A DNA stretch of 64,000 nt, from NCBI GenBank assembly GCA_049273695.1, contig JBASRE010000004.1:199205-263204 (forward strand), read 5' to 3'. Both the position numbers and the translations under genes were made by a program. Positions within the stretch are counted from its first letter, which is position 1, and the number at the start of each line of letters is the position of its first letter. Positions 61,259-64,000 of the stretch are shown piece by piece. Source of the DNA: UBA11740 sp049273695. GTDB lineage: Bacteria; Acidobacteriota; Blastocatellia; Pyrinomonadales; Pyrinomonadaceae. Under the pieces are notes generated by a model. It was not told the DNA's origin. It was given only the letters and a program-made list of their open reading frames with translations, and ran no database searches.

Positions 61259-61757
61259 AACCGCCATAGCCAGTAATCAGCGTTACGTCTCGCTCGACCG
61301 CATGACTGAGCATGACTTGCTCGAAGTCGTCGCCCTCGAAGAAATGTGCAATCTCAGCCCGTGGGGCTGGGACGCTTATCACACCGAATTGCATTCGGCA
61401 GCTAACTCGCTCATGCTGGTTGCGCGCGTCGCCAATTCTGCGAGTGAGGCCGGGCCGCCGATTATTGGGTTTATTGTCGCCCGCGAGCTTGCCGATGAAA
61501 TTCATATCAACAACGTGGCCGTAACGCCCGAGTTTCGCGGACGTGGCATCGGGCGGATGCTGATGGAAGCGGCCCTGAATTGGGGCCGCGAAGGACACGC
61601 CCGGCAGGCGGTTTTGGAAGTTCGGGCGGGAAATGGCAGGGCGCACCAACTTTATCAGGGCTGCGGGTTTGAAGTAATTGGCCGCCGGCGGCGCTACTAT
61701 AAATCTCCTGTGGAAGATGCCCTGCTAATGGCAGTTTCTTTGGAACAGACCCCTTGA
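61251..61757 (+). CDS. rimI: Ribosomal protein S18-alanine N-acetyltransferase (RimI-like GNAT)
   Basis: A 168-aa GNAT acetyltransferase. The acetyl-CoA loop is in FRGRGIGRMLME, preceded by the beta strand IHINNVAVTPE. The C-terminal LYQGCGFEVIGRRRRYY is characteristic of RimI. It opens EMCNLSPWGWDAYHTEL, comparable to the substrate-side helix of RimI. The ATG overlaps the end of tsaB, so the two are coupled. The protein N-terminally acetylates S18 in E. coli; broader activity is possible. Confidence 0.9.
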   Translation: MLETAIASNQRYVSLDRMTEHDLLEVVALEEMCNLSPWGWDAYHTELHSAANSLMLVARVANSASEAGPPIIGFIVARELADEIHINNVAVTPEFRGRGIGRMLMEAALNWGREGHARQAVLEVRAGNGRAHQLYQGCGFEVIGRRRRYYKSPVEDALLMAVSLEQTP

Positions 61758-61862
61758 TTTGGCCTGCTAAATTGGCTAACATTTCGCCCATGCTACAGCC
61801 CCGTGAGAATTTCTCACCGCGGTCATTCTTTCCAACTAACAATGTAGAAGGAGATTCCTGAA

Positions 61863-62105
61863 ATGGACACGACTACGGCGGATTCTGTCAAAGAGCAGCT
61901 GATGATGACCAACTCTGAGTTCCGCGAACTGGTGCGGGAACATGGTCGATACGAACAGCGTTTGAGCGAGCTGTCCGCCCTCGCTTATCCCAGCGATGAC
62001 GAACAGTTGGAAGAGACGACGTTGAAAAAGAAGAAGTTGGCCATCAAAGATCAGATGTATTCGTTGATGCTTGAACACGAGAAGCGTTCGAGCACCGAGC
62101 ACTAA
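61863..62105 (+). CDS. DUF465/YdcH-like small coiled-coil protein
   Basis: An 80-aa highly helical, charged protein with the DUF465 pattern FRELVREHGRYEQRL and, near the end, LKKKKLAIKDQMYSL. A good ribosome site (AAGGAG) lies 9 nt before the ATG. Members are widespread, small and of unknown role, perhaps forming coiled-coil dimers. It is separated from rimI by 105 bp with a small hairpin (GTGAG/CTCAC). Confidence 0.85.
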   Translation: MDTTTADSVKEQLMMTNSEFRELVREHGRYEQRLSELSALAYPSDDEQLEETTLKKKKLAIKDQMYSLMLEHEKRSSTEH

Positions 62106-62265
62106 TTCGTTGCGGTAACAATGTCTGAGCGCGTTTCCTGGCTCAGCAAGTCGCAGACTCGATAGACGGGGACGACACCTTCCCGACGCCGGTCGGGATT
62201 CGGCCCCGTTTTGTCCTTCTAAGAGGCACCGACTCAGCCGGTGCTGTGTTTGCTTGGTCGAGAGC

Positions 62266-62333
62266 TAGTGGCACAGACTTCAGTCTGTGGTTTCCTGCTC
62301 GAGGTGTAAACCCAGACTAAAATCTGGGCCACT
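62266..62333. repeat. Bipartite palindrome, family A
   Basis: AGTGGCACAGACTTCAGTCT and ACCCAGACTAAAATCTGGGC then CACT are inverse arms. The rest of the 62106-62337 gap shows no gene. The element ends four bases before the psd start codon, and an in-frame ATG at 62287 inside it is not the true start. Confidence 0.88.
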
Positions 62334-62337
62334 AATT

Positions 62338-62952
62338 ATGGTTCGTGATGGCATTCCCTGGGTGGCGGTACCGCTGACGCTCGCAGTTATTCCGATGCTG
62401 TTCGGACTGTGGTGGATCGCGATCGCCTTGATCGTCGTTGCCGCCTTCATGGCTTTCTTCTTTCGCGATCCGCGGCGCACGATTCCCACCGAACCCGGCA
62501 TCATCATTGCTCCCGCCGATGGACGCGTAACCCTGGTGAGGCGTGGTGAACCTGAACTGGGATCGGAATCGCTGGTCAGCATCTTTCTATCGCCACTTGA
62601 TGTGCACGTGAACCGCGCGCCGATTGCGGGGAAGATTACGGCGATCCAGTACAGGAAGGGCAAGTTTCTGATGGCGACGGATGAACGCGCCCGTGACGTG
62701 AACGAGCAGAACACGCTCACCCTCGAAGGCGACAATATTTGCGTAAAATGCTCGCAAATTGCAGGCATTCTCGCCCGCAGAATTGTTTGTTGGAAGCGGG
62801 AAGGGGACAGAGTAGAATTGGGCGAAAGATTCGGCATGATAAAGTTTAGCTCGCGCACTGACGTGCTGCTGCCGTCCAGTGTCGAGGTCGTCGTCAAGAA
62901 AGGCATGCGCGTACGGGGCGGCGTCACAATAATCGGGAGAATCAGACCATGA
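62338..62952 (+). CDS. psd: Phosphatidylserine decarboxylase, short form
   Basis: Makes phosphatidylethanolamine from phosphatidylserine in the membrane. 204 aa from the ATG at 62338 (MVRDGIPWVAVPLTLAVI). Two N-terminal hydrophobic stretches form a hairpin anchor. Then come FFRDPRRTIP, IIAPADGRVTLV, IFLSPLDVHVNRAPIAG and the self-processing region. Where short-form enzymes usually have FGSR, with cleavage before Ser to make the pyruvoyl group, this protein has FSSR (S171-S172 in GMIKFSSRTDVLLP). The preceding Gly is thus Ser (AGC). It overlaps pssA by four bases, as expected for the PE pathway. Confidence 0.92.
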   Translation: MVRDGIPWVAVPLTLAVIPMLFGLWWIAIALIVVAAFMAFFFRDPRRTIPTEPGIIIAPADGRVTLVRRGEPELGSESLVSIFLSPLDVHVNRAPIAGKITAIQYRKGKFLMATDERARDVNEQNTLTLEGDNICVKCSQIAGILARRIVCWKREGDRVELGERFGMIKFSSRTDVLLPSSVEVVVKKGMRVRGGVTIIGRIRP

Positions 62953-63854
62953 ACGTTTCTCGATTCCGCAGACAGGACCATTTGGGCGTCGCGCCCGCTC
63001 CGGCGGCGCGCAAAGGATTGCGCAAAGGCGTGTACGTGGTCCCTTCGCTGTTCACGTCGCTTAATATTCTCGCGGGCTTTTACTCGCTGATGGCGTCGAT
63101 GAGTGGTTTCAGCCTCCTGGAACGTGGGGCCGTCGCCGAAGCAACAGTCCGGTTCGATCATGCAGCGATAGCAATCGGCCTGGCTTTTCTCTGCGACACG
63201 CTGGACGGGCGCATCGCGCGCATGACCAAGAGCACGACTGAGATCGGCGTTCAGCTCGACTCTCTGGCAGACGTTGTCTCTTTCGGTTTAGCGCCGGCGA
63301 TGCTTGCCTACGCTTGGGGTTATGGGTACGCCTTGCGCGATTGGCCTAACCTCCGGCAGCTCGCCTGGTTTCTGTCGTTCATGTACGTCATCTGCGGCGG
63401 CTTCAGGCTGGCCCGCTTTAATGTGCAGGCGATGCGCCCGCGCCCGATGGCGGAGGGGACCAGCAAAGTCGATAAGAAGAGTTTCGTCGGCTTGCCGATA
63501 CCGGTTGCGGGATGTTTGATTGCAGCCATCGTGCACTTCGCGCCGACTCCGCTGCGCTACACCCAACGTTTCGAAGTCCGCGCGATCGGAATGCTGGTGC
63601 TGGTCGCTTCTCTCAGTGTGCTGATGATCAGCACGATTCGTTTCACCAGCTTCAAATCCGTGGGCGCCGGCCGCAGGTTGAGCCCGCGGCACGTCATCTT
63701 CCTGATTGCATTATTTGGATTGATCTATCTGTATTCGCAGTGGGTGCTGCTGGCTCTGGTCGTTGGCTATCTGGCGCACGGGCTGCTCTCAAGCGGCTTG
63801 GCCCCTCTGTTCCGCCTTTTCTCAGGTAAGTCGCAGGCGCCGGCGTCGGGATGA
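62949..63854 (+). CDS. pssA: CDP-diacylglycerol-serine O-phosphatidyltransferase
   Basis: Makes phosphatidylserine from CDP-diacylglycerol and serine; the next enzyme is the decarboxylase encoded just upstream. 301 aa with about eight membrane segments. The CDP-alcohol phosphotransferase motif is complete: DGRIAR, then eight residues, then GVQLDSLADVVSFG (pattern DGx2ARx8Gx3Dx3D). The N-terminal 30 residues are basic. Its ATG overlaps the psd stop (ATGA), so both are one translation-coupled unit. Confidence 0.95.
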   Translation: MNVSRFRRQDHLGVAPAPAARKGLRKGVYVVPSLFTSLNILAGFYSLMASMSGFSLLERGAVAEATVRFDHAAIAIGLAFLCDTLDGRIARMTKSTTEIGVQLDSLADVVSFGLAPAMLAYAWGYGYALRDWPNLRQLAWFLSFMYVICGGFRLARFNVQAMRPRPMAEGTSKVDKKSFVGLPIPVAGCLIAAIVHFAPTPLRYTQRFEVRAIGMLVLVASLSVLMISTIRFTSFKSVGAGRRLSPRHVIFLIALFGLIYLYSQWVLLALVVGYLAHGLLSSGLAPLFRLFSGKSQAPASG

Positions 63855-63876
63855 GCGCGCGAAGCGCGCGACAGCA

Positions 63877-64000
63877 TGTACAGACTGGACACATAGGTAA
63901 CAGACGTTCGGAGACATAGGTAACACTTTCAGAGTCGACTATCGTTCTCAGCCGAGGAGGATAGCCGATGCCGTGGAAAGAGAGTACCTGCATGACACAA
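63877..64000 (+). mobile_element. Left end of an IS481-like insertion sequence
   Basis: The sequence from TGTACAGACTGGACACATAG (63877) begins the element. It contains two near copies of ACATAGGTAAC (63891 and 63922), plausible terminal-repeat/transposase binding sites. Downstream is a start codon with a strong ribosome site (GAGGAGG). A GCGCGC-GAA-GCGCGC hairpin (63855-63870) lies between pssA and the element. The right end is outside the window, so full length and target duplication cannot be seen. Confidence 0.7.
63968..64000 (+). CDS. IS481-family transposase, first 11 codons only
   Basis: The ATG at 63968, 7 bases after GAGGAGG, begins MPWKESTCMTQ and runs off the window. MPWKE-type starts are typical of IS481-family DDE transposases, whose body would lie beyond 64000. 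The call rests on this short N-terminus plus the upstream repeats. Confidence 0.65.
   Translation, partial: MPWKESTCMTQ

Noticed and set aside
1..64000. tRNA or rRNA genes
   Set aside because: No TTCGANNCC-type arm with a matching acceptor stem was found; GATTCGAATCTCGGG near 9560 is part of the broken toxin gene.

Overview
The window is GC-rich, densely coding bacterial chromosome. It has no recognisable rRNA, tRNA or CRISPR. The gene set suggests an Acidobacteriota-like organism, possibly class Blastocatellia: FHA/PP2C/Ser-Thr kinase proteins clustered with a RodA/PBP pair, a huge secreted Calx-beta/beta-helix/lamin-tail protein, type I-beta DAHP synthase, many DUF433/DUF5615-type toxin-antitoxin pairs, and intergenic spaces filled with bipartite palindromes. 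This assignment is an inference from gene content, not from a search.

Layout. 1-2948: the end of an oligopeptide/dipeptide ABC transporter (permease, two ATPases). 3100-8926: a signalling block of a PocR-GAF-GGDEF diguanylate cyclase, a degenerate AAA-like protein fused to an anti-sigma-type HATPase, a STAS antagonist and a GAF-HD-GYP phosphodiesterase. The four genes are separated by palindromic repeats. 8988-9799: small toxin-antitoxin genes, one toxin split by a stop codon. 9857-12676: an aldo/keto reductase, a small zinc-ribbon gene and an uncharacterised membrane protein. 12878-22123 (minus strand): a growth/division control cluster in the order FHA, PBP, RodA/FtsW, PP2C phosphatase, MntA, HepT, Ser/Thr kinase, FhaA-like. 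It resembles the actinobacterial fhaA-fhaB-pstP-rodA-pbpA-pknA-pknB locus but has a MntA-HepT toxin-antitoxin pair translationally coupled inside it. 22184-38255: housekeeping genes (TrmH-type methyltransferase, EEP hydrolase, DAHP synthase, ArgRS, sirtuin, FolE, MetRS, TatD, YajQ, polyprenyl synthase) interleaved with TA-like cassettes. 38319-41339: mutS. 42029-59263: one gene of 5744 codons for a giant exported modular protein. 59387-63854: pfkA, tsaB, rimI, a DUF465 gene, psd and pssA. 63877-64000: the left end of an IS481-like insertion sequence.

Two themes stand out. First, at least ten sequence families of paired inverted repeats sit in nearly every intergenic gap. Similar repeat-like DNA has also entered argS, mutS and the metG linker without breaking the reading frame, and it encodes the apparent N-terminal extensions of several ORFs. 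Second, small toxin-antitoxin-like modules are abundant and at different stages of life: intact (DUF433/DUF5615 at 29715-30328; MntA/HepT), broken by a nonsense codon (9233-9586), or frameshifted (the DUF4160 gene at 37163-37398).

How the genes may work together. The c-di-GMP enzymes at 3100 and 7667 could set a local second-messenger level next to a partner-switch pair (HATPase and STAS). YajQ (35488) is a c-di-GMP-binding family elsewhere in the window. The kinase, phosphatase and two FHA proteins are placed to regulate the adjacent cell-wall synthase pair RodA/PBP2.
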